DNA of 64,000 bases from Bacteroidota bacterium. GTDB lineage: Bacteria > Bacteroidota > Bacteroidia > 2-12-FULL-35-15. The translations under genes were made by a program, and so were the position numbers. This document shows, in pieces, positions 7,740 to 15,541 of this stretch (its first letter is position 1; each line of letters opens with the position of its first letter). The notes under the pieces are model-generated. The model was not told where the DNA came from, did no database searches, and saw only the letters and a program-made list of their open reading frames with translations. The stretch covers positions 124,001-188,000 of the forward strand of contig JAQZBR010000002.1 of NCBI GenBank assembly GCA_029237775.1. Direction: 5' to 3'.

Positions 7740-9316
7740 TGCACAATGAATTTTCCGTTACTACTGTTATCACCATTAATGATCAACTCATAGAAGTACA
7801 TCCCCGGTTTCATACCATCTCTTTGAATGGTAAATTCGTTTCCTGAAATGTCATTAATACATCGCACAACTTTGCCTTCAATATTCCAGATGCGAAGTGT
7901 CAGTTCATGAACTGTTATATTCTTCTGAATTAAAAAAGTAAGCTGTTCGTTAAATGGATTCGGATAAGTTTTTACTTCAACTTTTTCAATCTCATAATTA
8001 TTGATGTCATTCAAATTTCCATATTCCCAGAGATCATTATAGTTGGTCCCGCTTGTTCCAAAAACTCCGTAAGCTCTGGCACCTATCACGAATGAACTCA
8101 TGTACCTTCTGGCAGCTCCGCTGAAGTTTACAATGGCGATCCAGGTGTTGGAGACGGGATCATATCTGTAAAAGTCATCGAAATTATTTCCGCTCTGAGC
8201 ATCCGCACCTGTACCAATGTAACCGTATCCGAGCAGCTCAAATCCGGTGGCTTCCATTCTCGCGGGCCCAAGGTTTAATGGTGCTTTTTGAGTCCAGAGG
8301 TTTGAAGCGGGATCATATTCATAAAAATCAGTGTTTGGCCCGCCTGTATCACCTGTTCCAATGTATCCTTTATTTCCGATTGAAAAAGCAGCAGCTGCGA
8401 TCCTGCCAGGTCCCGGAACCGGAGCTTTCGCTGACCATGTATTGCTTAGAGGATTGTATTCATAAAAGCTCGTAGTGTAGGAACCTGTTCCGATGTATCC
8501 TTTCCCATTGATTGAAAACGCCACAGCACCCCTGCGTCCTTGTCCGGGTAACGATGACATGGTCGTCCAGGTATTAGTTGAAGGATCATATCGCTGAAGG
8601 TCATTTTGTTCAACTCCTGAATTATCCCTTCCGGTCCCAACATAAGCATAGTTTCCGATCGCGAAGGCAGTTGCGTGCATGCGGGGGCTGATAAAATTCG
8701 CTTTCTGCGACCAGGAGTTTGTCCCCGGATCATATTCCCACCAGTCGTTATAAAGAATATCATTGATCGCATTAATATGTCCCAGTCCCGCATAACCCCG
8801 ATTAGCAACAGCTACTGCAACACCTCTGTGTCGCCCGATTGCAGGAACACTGGCCATCTGAGTCCATGCGTATGGCGGTGGAGGAGGCGGTGGAGGAGGA
8901 CAAGCACCGCAATTGATCGCTGCAGTCCAGCCGGCATCAGTTGACGTAAAATCAGAAGTGAATTGTAATGTAAGGCAGCCGCTGTGAGAAGTGATCAATC
9001 CCGGTGACATTGTTCCTGTGAAAGGACTTCCGGGAACCATTGGTGCAGAAGTATTTGCTCCGTCATAAATTTTGAGAAAGTCCCAGCCATTCTCAATGCT
9101 GAAAGAAGTAAAATTCAGTGACAGACAATTTCCGGAGTTCGAACATATTGTTTGAATAACATTTTCATTGTCTGCGTAATTTGATGAACCTCCCGGATCC
9201 ATAAATGTTCCTGCGCAAACGTTTGCTGTGGTGCCATTCATGATTATCGTCTGGCCCGACATGGATAAGGATAAACAAGAAAATGTTAAAAGAAGTAATT
9301 TTTTTATCATGTGCAT
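7736..9316 (-). CDS. Secreted CUB-kelch protein with T9SS type A sorting domain
   Basis: A 526-residue exported protein. After the signal peptide (to about residue 22), residues ~23-138 form a CUB-like domain: the pattern FxDPGGxxNYADNE, ICSNSGNCLSLNFTSFSIE, WDFLKIYDG and a second LxLQFTSDFT strand is typical, with paired cysteines. A run of nine prolines (about residues 139-149) links it to six kelch motifs (to about residue 425), then a T9SS type A sorting domain (TYPNPFNEQLTF ... GMYFYEL ... GKFIVQ). CUB domains usually bind proteins or glycans in a calcium-dependent way, so this may be the adhesive member of the operon. ATG 9316 directly follows the upstream TAA; ATG 9310 (MIKKLLLL) is an equally good start. 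Confidence 0.92.
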   Translation of the reverse strand: MHMIKKLLLLTFSCLSLSMSGQTIIMNGTTANVCAGTFMDPGGSSNYADNENVIQTICSNSGNCLSLNFTSFSIENGWDFLKIYDGANTSAPMVPGSPFTGTMSPGLITSHSGCLTLQFTSDFTSTDAGWTAAINCGACPPPPPPPPPYAWTQMASVPAIGRHRGVAVAVANRGYAGLGHINAINDILYNDWWEYDPGTNSWSQKANFISPRMHATAFAIGNYAYVGTGRDNSGVEQNDLQRYDPSTNTWTTMSSLPGQGRRGAVAFSINGKGYIGTGSYTTSFYEYNPLSNTWSAKAPVPGPGRIAAAAFSIGNKGYIGTGDTGGPNTDFYEYDPASNLWTQKAPLNLGPARMEATGFELLGYGYIGTGADAQSGNNFDDFYRYDPVSNTWIAIVNFSGAARRYMSSFVIGARAYGVFGTSGTNYNDLWEYGNLNDINNYEIEKVEVKTYPNPFNEQLTFLIQKNITVHELTLRIWNIEGKVVRCINDISGNEFTIQRDGMKPGMYFYELIINGDNSSNGKFIVQ

Positions 9317-9712
9317 TTACTTTGTTACACCTAAACTATCGAGCTCTTCGATCGTGAGTGTCGGGAAGTTCCCGCTGCTCTTCATTTTACTGATTGCATA
9401 ATTACCGGTAAGTGAAGCTTCCTTCTCTGTTTTAAATGAGTGCACCCCTGAAATAGCAGGGATAACTTCCTGATGAATGGTCCGAACACTGTCAATATAG
9501 ATATCATATCCCCAACCTTGTGAAGCACCTTGCTCGTTCTTCACTTCAAATGTTTTAAGAAAAAAGGTTTGTGATCCCTTTACTTCCGGCATGGCGACAG
9601 TCTTGCTGCCACCCTGAGCTTTCTCTTCCGGTTTGTTTCTGTCAGCAGAGCATGAATCCAGGCAAGCTGCCACGTAAATGCAACAGATATAAATGTTGAT
9701 TTTAATATTCAT
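9317..9712 (-). CDS. DUF4907 family small lipoprotein
   Basis: A 131-residue protein. Its N-terminus (IYICCIYVAACLDSCSADRN) is hydrophobic with several cysteines and is probably a lipoprotein signal, although the lipobox is not classical. The C-terminal part matches the Bacteroidota family DUF4907: GWGYDIYIDSVRTIHQEVIPA near residue 67, FKTEKEASLTGNYAISKM near residue 93, and a final TIEELDSLGV. Its function is unknown. It is the first gene of the operon and its TAA abuts the ATG of the CUB-kelch gene. DUF4907 proteins are, as I recall, often encoded beside kelch-repeat proteins, so a shared envelope complex is plausible but not shown here. Confidence 0.82.
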   Translation of the reverse strand: MNIKINIYICCIYVAACLDSCSADRNKPEEKAQGGSKTVAMPEVKGSQTFFLKTFEVKNEQGASQGWGYDIYIDSVRTIHQEVIPAISGVHSFKTEKEASLTGNYAISKMKSSGNFPTLTIEELDSLGVTK

Positions 9713-9877
9713 AAATTTTCAATGTGAAATAAAAGTAAACTAATTTTTTAAGTATTCAAATCTCTTTTGAGATCGTAAATAATTGGGTGTTAATCCTTAT
9801 GAAGAATTTTTTGCAGTCAAAACATTGCATTTGGTCGTTTTTTTTTGTTATTTTACAGTAACTAATCATTACGCTAG

Positions 9878-10330
9878 GTGGATTACGGTGTAAAATATTT
9901 TACTTTGTTTTCTTTCGTGCTTCTTACTTTTTCTGCATACTCGCAGAACAATGAGGAAGCAACGGTTACTATTATCGGAAATGCGATTGATAACAATTAC
10001 GCTAATCAATTCAATCCTGTTCAAAACAGCGTACCACCACCACCTGAACAACAGCAATTCGCACCGATCAATCAGAATATAGAACCCAGCTTAGAAAATG
10101 GTTTCCATATGCGGTTTCAAATTGAAAGTCCGGGCTCAGCTGAAAGAATGAGCAGCGTCAACTCTTCCTCTGTCTCATATTCCGGTTCCGGATCCGGTGG
10201 TGGAATGAAAGTGAAAAAAAGAAGTATCAGTTTGTCCGAAAAGAGCTTTAATATTAAGAAGAAGCTCAAGAACAAAATTCCGAAACGCAAGAAAAAGTAT
10301 CATCCGACTCTCTGCGAAAAATTCCGGTAA
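9878..10330 (+). CDS. Small secreted protein with basic C-terminus
   Basis: A 150-residue protein of unknown function. A signal peptide (residues 1-22, YFTLFSFVLLTFSAYSQ) requires a GTG start at 9878. The middle is Asn/Gln/Pro-rich with a PPPPEQQQ stretch at about residue 53. A Ser/Gly-rich segment around residues 90-108 follows. The last ~40 residues are strongly basic (KVKKRSISL, KKKLKNKIPKRKKKYHP) and end in CEKFR. No enzyme motif is visible. The polybasic tail might bind a polyanion such as LPS, DNA or a phosphate-rich polymer, but this is inference. It lies in the same direction as the TPR/PD40 gene, which has its own -7 box. Confidence 0.7.
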   Translation: MDYGVKYFTLFSFVLLTFSAYSQNNEEATVTIIGNAIDNNYANQFNPVQNSVPPPPEQQQFAPINQNIEPSLENGFHMRFQIESPGSAERMSSVNSSSVSYSGSGSGGGMKVKKRSISLSEKSFNIKKKLKNKIPKRKKKYHPTLCEKFR

Positions 10331-10395
10331 AATTTCATTTTTATCTTTATATAAATCAATTCATCAGTTAAAACGGGCTGTTCGTTGCTTTTTTT

Positions 10396-10403
10396 TATCT
10401 TTG
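10396..10403 (+). promoter_or_regulatory. Candidate -7 promoter box
   Basis: TATCTTTG matches TAnnTTTG exactly and lies 33 bases before ATG 10437. The -33 position holds only a weak GTTA. The box overlaps an in-frame TTG at 10401, which favours ATG 10437 as the true start. Confidence 0.5.
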
Positions 10404-10436
10404 TGTCCCACAGAAAAAAACATAGACAAACAGCTG

Positions 10437-12035
10437 ATGAAAAATTTTCTTTCTCTTACATTCATTGCATTATTTATCGGTACAAATTTAAGTTTCGCCC
10501 AGGATGAAGCTGATAAAAAAGTTGATGCTTATGCAGCCGATAAATTATTCCTTGCCGGAAATTACGAGGCGGCACTGGATGATTATCTGATCCTGCTTGA
10601 TAAGGAGCCAAAGAATGATAAATACAATTATAACATTGCCATATGTTATCTGAATACAAATATCAATAAGAAAAAAGCGATCCCATACCTGGAGATCCTC
10701 ACCCATAAAAGCAAATATGACCCAAATGCCATGTACTTACTTGGAAGGGCTTATCATTACGCTAACAGGTTTGATGATGCAATAAGGGCTTACAACACGT
10801 TTAAACAAACAGGCCGCGGCAATGCAGATAATCTTCTGGATGTTGATCGCCAGATCCAATTCTGTATCAATGCAAAAGAGCTTATGAAATTCCCTGTAAA
10901 TGTGACGTTTGAAAATCTTGGGGTCAATGTAAATTCTCCGTATGCAGATTATTATCCGTTCGTACCCAGCGATGAATCATTTATAATCTATAATACCCGC
11001 AGGCCTGATGATGGCGCATCTGATGCTAAGGAAGATGGTACTTTTTCTTCTGCAATATATGTTTCAAAAGTGACAGAAGGCGCATTTGCCAAAGCTAAGA
11101 ATATCGGGCCTCCCATTTCCAAGAAGGAGGGCGAGCAGGAGATCATCGGACTTTCCGCCTCGGGTGAGATCATGTTGTTATATTATACCAACCTTAAAGG
11201 CGTTGGAGATATTTACATGACAACCACCGATAAAAATAAAAGCTTTAAGCCAGCTGATAAACTTGCTGAAAGTATCAATTCTTCCAAGGCTGAAGAAATA
11301 GCTGCATGTATCAGCAATGACGGAAGTATGCTATACTTCGCCAGTAACAGGCTTGGTGGCCAGGGAGGCACCGATCTTTACATGAGCCGCAAGCTGCCGA
11401 ACGGGAGCTGGGGACCTGCGCAAAATTTAGGAGCAGATATCAATACACCATTTGATGAGGATTTTCCAAATATCACGAATGATGGAAAAGCTTTATACTT
11501 CAGCTCTAACGGACACACCAGCATGGGTGGAGCCGATATCTTTAAAGCAGAGATGAACGAAGCAACACACCAATTTGCGAATCCTAAAAATGTTGGATAT
11601 CCGATCAATACTACCGAGGATAACTATAACTTCCGTTTATCAAATAACGGCCGCTTCGGATACATGGCAGCTGTTCGCGATGGAGGACTCGGTGACCTGG
11701 ATATTTACAGAGTTACATTTAATGATGTAGAGCCACAGTATTCAGTTGTTAAAGGAGGTATCGTTTCTGCCGACAGTACTCAAAAGCTTAATTATTCTGA
11801 TGTCTTCATTTCCGTCACCAATTCAAAAACTCAGGAGATGGTCGGCAATTATCTGCCGAATCAGAATACAGGGAAATATGTGATGGTGCTGGCCCCGGGT
11901 AATTATGAAGTAAGCATAGAGGCAAATGGTTTCCAATCTGTAACAGATAATATTGCAATCCTCGATAAAGGATCTTATAAGTTTGAGATCAATAAAGATA
12001 TCAGGCTGAAGCCAGAAGGGTATCAGAGTAATTAG
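10437..12035 (+). CDS. TPR and PD40 beta-propeller protein, PorE-like but lacking OmpA domain
   Basis: A 532-residue exported protein when started at ATG 10437, which places a clean signal peptide (MKNFLSLTFIALFIGTNLSFAQ) at the N-terminus; an upstream TTG at 10401 would bury it. Order of domains: TPR repeats (residues ~30-130, with ADKLFLAGNYEAALDDY and AMYLLGRAYHYANRFDDAIRAY), a WD40-like PD40 propeller (~145-425, with repeated ISNDGSMLYFASNR and GGTDLYMSR patterns), then a carboxypeptidase-regulatory-like fold (~435-525, LAPGNYEVSIEANGF). This is the order seen in the T9SS periplasmic protein PorE, but PorE is a lipoprotein with a C-terminal OmpA-like peptidoglycan-binding domain, and neither is present. 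A rho-independent terminator follows at 12138. Confidence 0.88.
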   Translation: MKNFLSLTFIALFIGTNLSFAQDEADKKVDAYAADKLFLAGNYEAALDDYLILLDKEPKNDKYNYNIAICYLNTNINKKKAIPYLEILTHKSKYDPNAMYLLGRAYHYANRFDDAIRAYNTFKQTGRGNADNLLDVDRQIQFCINAKELMKFPVNVTFENLGVNVNSPYADYYPFVPSDESFIIYNTRRPDDGASDAKEDGTFSSAIYVSKVTEGAFAKAKNIGPPISKKEGEQEIIGLSASGEIMLLYYTNLKGVGDIYMTTTDKNKSFKPADKLAESINSSKAEEIAACISNDGSMLYFASNRLGGQGGTDLYMSRKLPNGSWGPAQNLGADINTPFDEDFPNITNDGKALYFSSNGHTSMGGADIFKAEMNEATHQFANPKNVGYPINTTEDNYNFRLSNNGRFGYMAAVRDGGLGDLDIYRVTFNDVEPQYSVVKGGIVSADSTQKLNYSDVFISVTNSKTQEMVGNYLPNQNTGKYVMVLAPGNYEVSIEANGFQSVTDNIAILDKGSYKFEINKDIRLKPEGYQSN

Positions 12036-12062
12036 GGTAAGCTTTGATTGGGCTTATTTCAG

Positions 12063-12090
12063 TTTTCTTTTTTCTGAATAAAAAAGAAAA
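12063..12090. repeat. Perfect T/A palindrome
   Basis: TTTTCTTTTTT (12063-12073) pairs perfectly with AAAAAAGAAAA (12080-12090) around a 6-base loop. A similar palindrome with the same core lies at 62631-62656. It may act as a weak terminator. Confidence 0.5.
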
Positions 12091-12137
12091 AAGATCATGA
12101 TCAGCGACAGCTTGTGCTCCTTCTAATATTTTACTGA

Positions 12138-12178
12138 AAATCTAAGAAAGAGAACTAAAGCTCCTTCTTAGATTTTTT
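12138..12178 (+). terminator. Rho-independent terminator
   Basis: AAATCTAAGAA (12138-12148) pairs with TTCTTAGATTT (12165-12175). The stem extends inward through GAG/CTC with one mismatch and is followed by a T run. It ends the TPR/PD40 transcript. Confidence 0.8.
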
Positions 12179-12343
12179 TGTAAATATTGTTCACCCCTTG
12201 GGAACATCGCGCCTGATCAATCCCCGCGCGACTCCGTAGTTAAGATTGCTATATCTTCAATCGTCCTTACCAAAACTCTAATCTCCAGTTTTTTAAGAAC
12301 AACTCGCTGGCATAATAATTTTATCATTTCTATGATTTAATTA

Positions 12344-12351
12344 TAAATTTG
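12344..12351 (+). promoter_or_regulatory. Candidate -7 promoter box for NDH-2 gene
   Basis: TAAATTTG is an exact TAnnTTTG match. It implies a leader of roughly 88 bases before ATG 12446 that contains the hairpin at 12370-12420. No convincing TTTG is present at -33. Confidence 0.45.
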
Positions 12352-12369
12352 TATAAAATATCCATCCTT

Positions 12370-12420
12370 ATGAAACTGGCCCTACTCAGGAAAAAAGCTC
12401 AGTAAATCAGCCGGTTTCAT
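12370..12420 (+). promoter_or_regulatory. Leader hairpin with embedded 11-codon ORF
   Basis: ATGAAACTGGC (12370-12380) pairs with GCCGGTTTCAT (12410-12420), 11 bp with one G-U pair, enclosing a 29-base loop. The 5' arm opens a short reading frame, ATG 12370 to TAA (MKLALLRKKAQ). The element sits in the predicted 5' leader of the NDH-2 gene, 25 bases before its start. It matches no riboswitch I know. Confidence 0.35.
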
Positions 12421-12445
12421 TTAACATTCAATATCAAAAATATAT

Positions 12446-13729
12446 ATGAAAGCCAACATTATCGAATCAAGCAAAAAGAGAATCGTAATTGTGGGAGGAG
12501 GATTTGGCGGATTGCAGATAGCGCGGGATCTCGCTGATTCAAATTATCAGATTGTGCTTATCGACAAAAATAATTACCATCAGTTTCAACCATTATTTTA
12601 TCAGGTAGCAACTGCCGGGTTGGAACCAAGTACTATCGCGTTTCCATTCCGTAAAATCTTCCAGCATAAAAAAAACGTTCACATTCGTGTTGCGGAAGTT
12701 CATAAAGTAAATCCTGAGATCAATCAACTGGAGACAAGCATAGGAGTTGTTGATTATCATTATTTAGTTATTGCCATTGGTGCTGATACCAACTTTTTTG
12801 GAAATCAGAAAATGATGGATCTTGCTTATCCGATGAAATCAGTAAGTGAAGCTCTCACATTAAGAAATACTTTGCTGCAGAATTACGAAAATGCAATTTC
12901 TGAAACCGACCGGGAAAAACGTAAAGGAATAATGAATGTTGTTGTCGTGGGCGGAGGAGCAACGGGAGTGGAAGTTTCGGGGACTCTAGCAGAAATGAAA
13001 AAATGCATTCTTCCAAAAGATTTTCCTGAGCTTGATTTCAAACAAATGCAGGTATATCTGCTCGAAGGCTCACCGCGGGTGTTAAACGGCTTCTCGGATA
13101 ACGCTTCTTCAAAAGCTCACAAATACCTTGAAGAGCTTGGTGTGAATGTATTTGTTAATTCGCGCGTGAAAGATTATGACGGAGAGAATGTATTTCTTGA
13201 AGGAGGAAAAGCTATCCCTGCTAAAACCTTGGTTTGGGCCGCCGGGATTGCCGGAAATAAAATAGAAGGCTTAAAGCCTGAAGTGATAGCGCGCGCAAAC
13301 CGAATAAAGGTGGACAGAAAAAATCTAGTGGAAGGGTATCAGAATATTTTCGCTATAGGTGATATTGCTTATATGACGGAAGCAAATTTTCAAAACGGAC
13401 ATCCGCAGGTAGCACAGGTCGCAATTCAGCAGGCAAAAAACTTATCAAAGAATTTCAAGAATCTGGATGCGAATAAAGCATTGGTTGATTTTTCATATAA
13501 AGACCTGGGCTCGATGGCTACTGTCGGACGTAACAAAGCTGTAGCCGATCTGCCAAAATGGAAATTTGCCGGTTTTTTTGCATGGCTTATCTGGATGTTC
13601 ATTCACCTGATGTCGATCGTTGGTGGAAAGAACCGCTTGTTTGCTTTTATCAACTGGGCTTGGAGTTATATTACTTTTGACCAGTCGCTCCGCCTCATCA
13701 TGAAACCTAAAGAACGAAAACGAATATGA
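12446..13729 (+). CDS. ndh: Type II NADH:quinone oxidoreductase (NDH-2)
   Basis: A 427-residue peripheral membrane flavoprotein that oxidises NADH and passes electrons to quinone without pumping protons. The N-terminal FAD-binding Rossmann motif IVIVGGGFGGLQIARDL is at residues 13-29, with the NDH-2 signature NNYHQFQPLFYQVATAGLEPS at ~43-63. The second dinucleotide motif (VVVVGGGATGVEVSGTLAEM) is at ~167-186 for NADH. The second FAD contact IFAIGDIAYM is near residue 300, followed by HPQVAQVAIQQAKNLSKN. The C-terminal hydrophobic helices (FAGFFAWLIWMFIHLMSIVGG) give membrane attachment. Its stop overlaps the next start (ATGA). A leader hairpin precedes it. Confidence 0.93.
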   Translation: MKANIIESSKKRIVIVGGGFGGLQIARDLADSNYQIVLIDKNNYHQFQPLFYQVATAGLEPSTIAFPFRKIFQHKKNVHIRVAEVHKVNPEINQLETSIGVVDYHYLVIAIGADTNFFGNQKMMDLAYPMKSVSEALTLRNTLLQNYENAISETDREKRKGIMNVVVVGGGATGVEVSGTLAEMKKCILPKDFPELDFKQMQVYLLEGSPRVLNGFSDNASSKAHKYLEELGVNVFVNSRVKDYDGENVFLEGGKAIPAKTLVWAAGIAGNKIEGLKPEVIARANRIKVDRKNLVEGYQNIFAIGDIAYMTEANFQNGHPQVAQVAIQQAKNLSKNFKNLDANKALVDFSYKDLGSMATVGRNKAVADLPKWKFAGFFAWLIWMFIHLMSIVGGKNRLFAFINWAWSYITFDQSLRLIMKPKERKRI

Positions 13730-14265
13730 GCTTTGAAAATCATTTCCTTGAGAACACGATAGGAGTTTTCAATAACTACAGAAATCTAGCTGAAAAGTCA
13801 TTTGCGCAATTGCAAACAGATAAAGAATTTCACTATCAGCCTGACGAGGAATCGAACAGCATTGCAATTATCATGAATCACATGGCGGGGAACATGATCT
13901 CGCGGTGGACGAACTTCCTTACAACTGACGGTGAGAAGCCCGACAGGAACCGTGATGGAGAATTTGTTGAAAAGAACGAAACGCGTGAGCAATTAATGGA
14001 GTTCTGGAATAAAGGCTGGAATGTTTTCATGGAAACGCTTCAATCCTTAAATGAAGAAGACCTTATGAAAACAGTAACCATTCGCGGTGAGGGTCTAACC
14101 GTGACACAGGCTCTTAACAGGCAAACAGCTCATTACGCTTATCATGTGGGGCAGATCGTTTTTCTTGCCAAGCACATCCGGAACAAAAACTGGAAATCAT
14201 TATCGATCCCGAAGAATAAGTCTGCCGATCACATGCAGGGAAGCTATAAGCAGAACTTAAAGTAG
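13726..14265 (+). CDS. DUF1572 (DinB-like) family protein
   Basis: A 179-residue cytosolic protein of the DUF1572 family within the DinB/YfiT-like four-helix superfamily, which often binds a metal through three histidines. Candidate ligands visible are His in IIMNHMAGNM (about residue 50), and the two histidines of QTAHYAYHVGQIVFLAKH (about residues 135 and 139). Residues RWTNFLTTDGEKPDRNRDGEF near 60-80 are characteristic of DUF1572. The start overlaps the NDH-2 stop by four bases, so the two genes are likely co-translated. Its role is unknown; thiol transferase activity is known in the wider superfamily. Confidence 0.85.
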   Translation: MSFENHFLENTIGVFNNYRNLAEKSFAQLQTDKEFHYQPDEESNSIAIIMNHMAGNMISRWTNFLTTDGEKPDRNRDGEFVEKNETREQLMEFWNKGWNVFMETLQSLNEEDLMKTVTIRGEGLTVTQALNRQTAHYAYHVGQIVFLAKHIRNKNWKSLSIPKNKSADHMQGSYKQNLK

Positions 14266-14416
14266 TTGGTAGTTTATAGTTATTAGTTGGTAGACGGTTA
14301 GCTCCATACATAGGTCCTCCCGAAATTTATTTAGAGTTATATGTAAATTGCAATTTATGTTTCATCGCGATAGTCATTCCTGCATACCGTCTACGAACTT
14401 CTTACTCCTAACTAAG
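14262..14416. repeat. Intergenic TAGTTTGTAG-type repeats in inverted pair
   Basis: The gap begins with AGTTGGTAGTTTATAG words and TTGGTAGACGGT, and ends with ACCGTCTACGAAC. The ends are therefore rough inverted copies. Related words occur at 18538-18566 and 59509-59537. I see no gene in this 180-base gap. Confidence 0.45.
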
Positions 14417-14431
14417 TACTATATTATTGCT

Positions 14432-14439
14432 TATATTTG
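14432..14439 (+). promoter_or_regulatory. Candidate -7 promoter box for rhomboid gene
   Basis: TATATTTG matches TAnnTTTG exactly and ends 5 bases before ATG 14445. Transcription would start at or next to the start codon. This supports ATG 14445 over an upstream TTG at 14427, which lies before the box. Confidence 0.55.
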
Positions 14440-14444
14440 ACTAT

Positions 14445-15056
14445 ATGATCACTCTCATCATTATTGGTATTACCATCCTTGTTTCCATTATTGCAATGGA
14501 GAACCAGACTCTCAAAAATAAATTAATGTTCAATGCATATATGATCCATCACCGGAAGGAATGGTACAGGTTTCTGTCGAATGGGATCATTCACGCAGAC
14601 TGGCTGCATCTTGGCTTTAATATGTATGCTTTGTGGATGTTCGGGCGCGGAGTGGAAGCTATGTACGGAGATGTTTATGGCGGAAAAGGACCGTTGTTTT
14701 TTATACTGCTGTATGTTGGCGCACTGGTGATGTCATCATTATATTCATATGAACGAAACAAGAATAATATTTACTATAATTCACTCGGAGCTTCGGGTGC
14801 TGTTTCCGCTGTTGTTTTTGCTTTTATAGTTTTAAATCCAACCGCACGTTTAGGGTTGATGTTCATTCCGGTTCCTATTCCTGCTTATCTGTTCGGATTG
14901 TTAATGCTGGGAATAGAACATTACCTGAGCCGCAGGGGCAACACGGGTATTGCTCATGATGCCCATTTCTGGGGATCTGTATTCGGTGCATTATTTACCA
15001 TCGCTTTGAAACCTTCACTGGCAATGGACTTTATTCACCAGATCCAGGGAAATTAA
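14445..15056 (+). CDS. Rhomboid family intramembrane serine protease
   Basis: A 203-residue polytopic inner-membrane protein with about six hydrophobic segments. The catalytic serine is Ser117 in LGASGAV, and the catalytic histidine is His174 in DAHFWGSVFGAL. The family HxxxNM-like segment is present as LHLGFNMYALW at residues 55-65, with a glycine-rich loop after it (GRGVEAMYG). Rhomboids cleave single-pass membrane proteins in the lipid bilayer; the substrate here is unknown. Start ATG 14445 was chosen because a -7 box lies just upstream. The next gene starts 1 base after the stop, so it is co-transcribed with a GmhB-like phosphatase. Confidence 0.92.
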   Translation: MITLIIIGITILVSIIAMENQTLKNKLMFNAYMIHHRKEWYRFLSNGIIHADWLHLGFNMYALWMFGRGVEAMYGDVYGGKGPLFFILLYVGALVMSSLYSYERNKNNIYYNSLGASGAVSAVVFAFIVLNPTARLGLMFIPVPIPAYLFGLLMLGIEHYLSRRGNTGIAHDAHFWGSVFGALFTIALKPSLAMDFIHQIQGN

Positions 15057-15057
15057 G

Positions 15058-15537
15058 ATGAACAAAGCAATATTCCTCGACAGGGACGGTGTGATAAACA
15101 CAGAGAGAGGTTACACCCACAAACTTGAAGACTTTGTTATTCTGCCTGATCTGGTTGAAAATCTTCAGCTGTATTTAAAAAAAGGTTATCTCCTTATCGT
15201 TGTCTCTAATCAGAGCGGTGTTGCCAAAGGATTATACACACAAGCGGATGTCGAAACGATTCATTCTTTTCTTACGAATGAATTAATAAAAAGCGACATT
15301 CATCTTTCTGAGATCTATTATTGCATCCATCATCCGGATGTGAGCAGATGTATCTGCCGCAAGCCGGATTCCCTTTTTGTTGAAAAGGCACTTGCTCGTT
15401 TTAATATTGACCCGTCCAAATCTTATTTTATCGGTGACAAAGAAAGGGATGTTGAAGCTGCCGAAAAAGCAGGGGTTAAAGGCATACTGATCGAAGCGAA
15501 CAGTCCACTTAAATTAATTTCCCACATTATAGAATAG
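15058..15537 (+). CDS. gmhB: HAD phosphatase, D-glycero-D-manno-heptose-1,7-bisphosphate 7-phosphatase type
   Basis: A 159-residue HAD-IIIA phosphatase. The nucleophile and acid/base aspartates are Asp8 and Asp10 in IFLDRDGVIN. VVSNQSG at ~48-54 is motif II, and FIGDKERDVEAAEKAG near residue 125 carries the motif IV aspartates. A zinc-binding loop of GmhB type is present as YCIHHPDVSRCICRKP, with three cysteines and a histidine, slightly shortened relative to enterobacterial GmhB. In that family it removes the 7-phosphate for LPS heptose synthesis. Related HisB-N enzymes exist and no heptose gene is nearby, so the substrate is likely but not certain. Confidence 0.86.
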   Translation: MNKAIFLDRDGVINTERGYTHKLEDFVILPDLVENLQLYLKKGYLLIVVSNQSGVAKGLYTQADVETIHSFLTNELIKSDIHLSEIYYCIHHPDVSRCICRKPDSLFVEKALARFNIDPSKSYFIGDKERDVEAAEKAGVKGILIEANSPLKLISHIIE

Positions 15538-15541
15538 TGCG

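Noticed and set aside
10401-10436. Upstream TTG start for the TPR/PD40 gene
   Set aside because: It overlaps the -7 promoter box and would place a charged segment before a good signal peptide.
12181-12343. Small RNA or gene after the terminator
   Set aside because: The stretch has no open frame with family resemblance and no stable stem with a T run.
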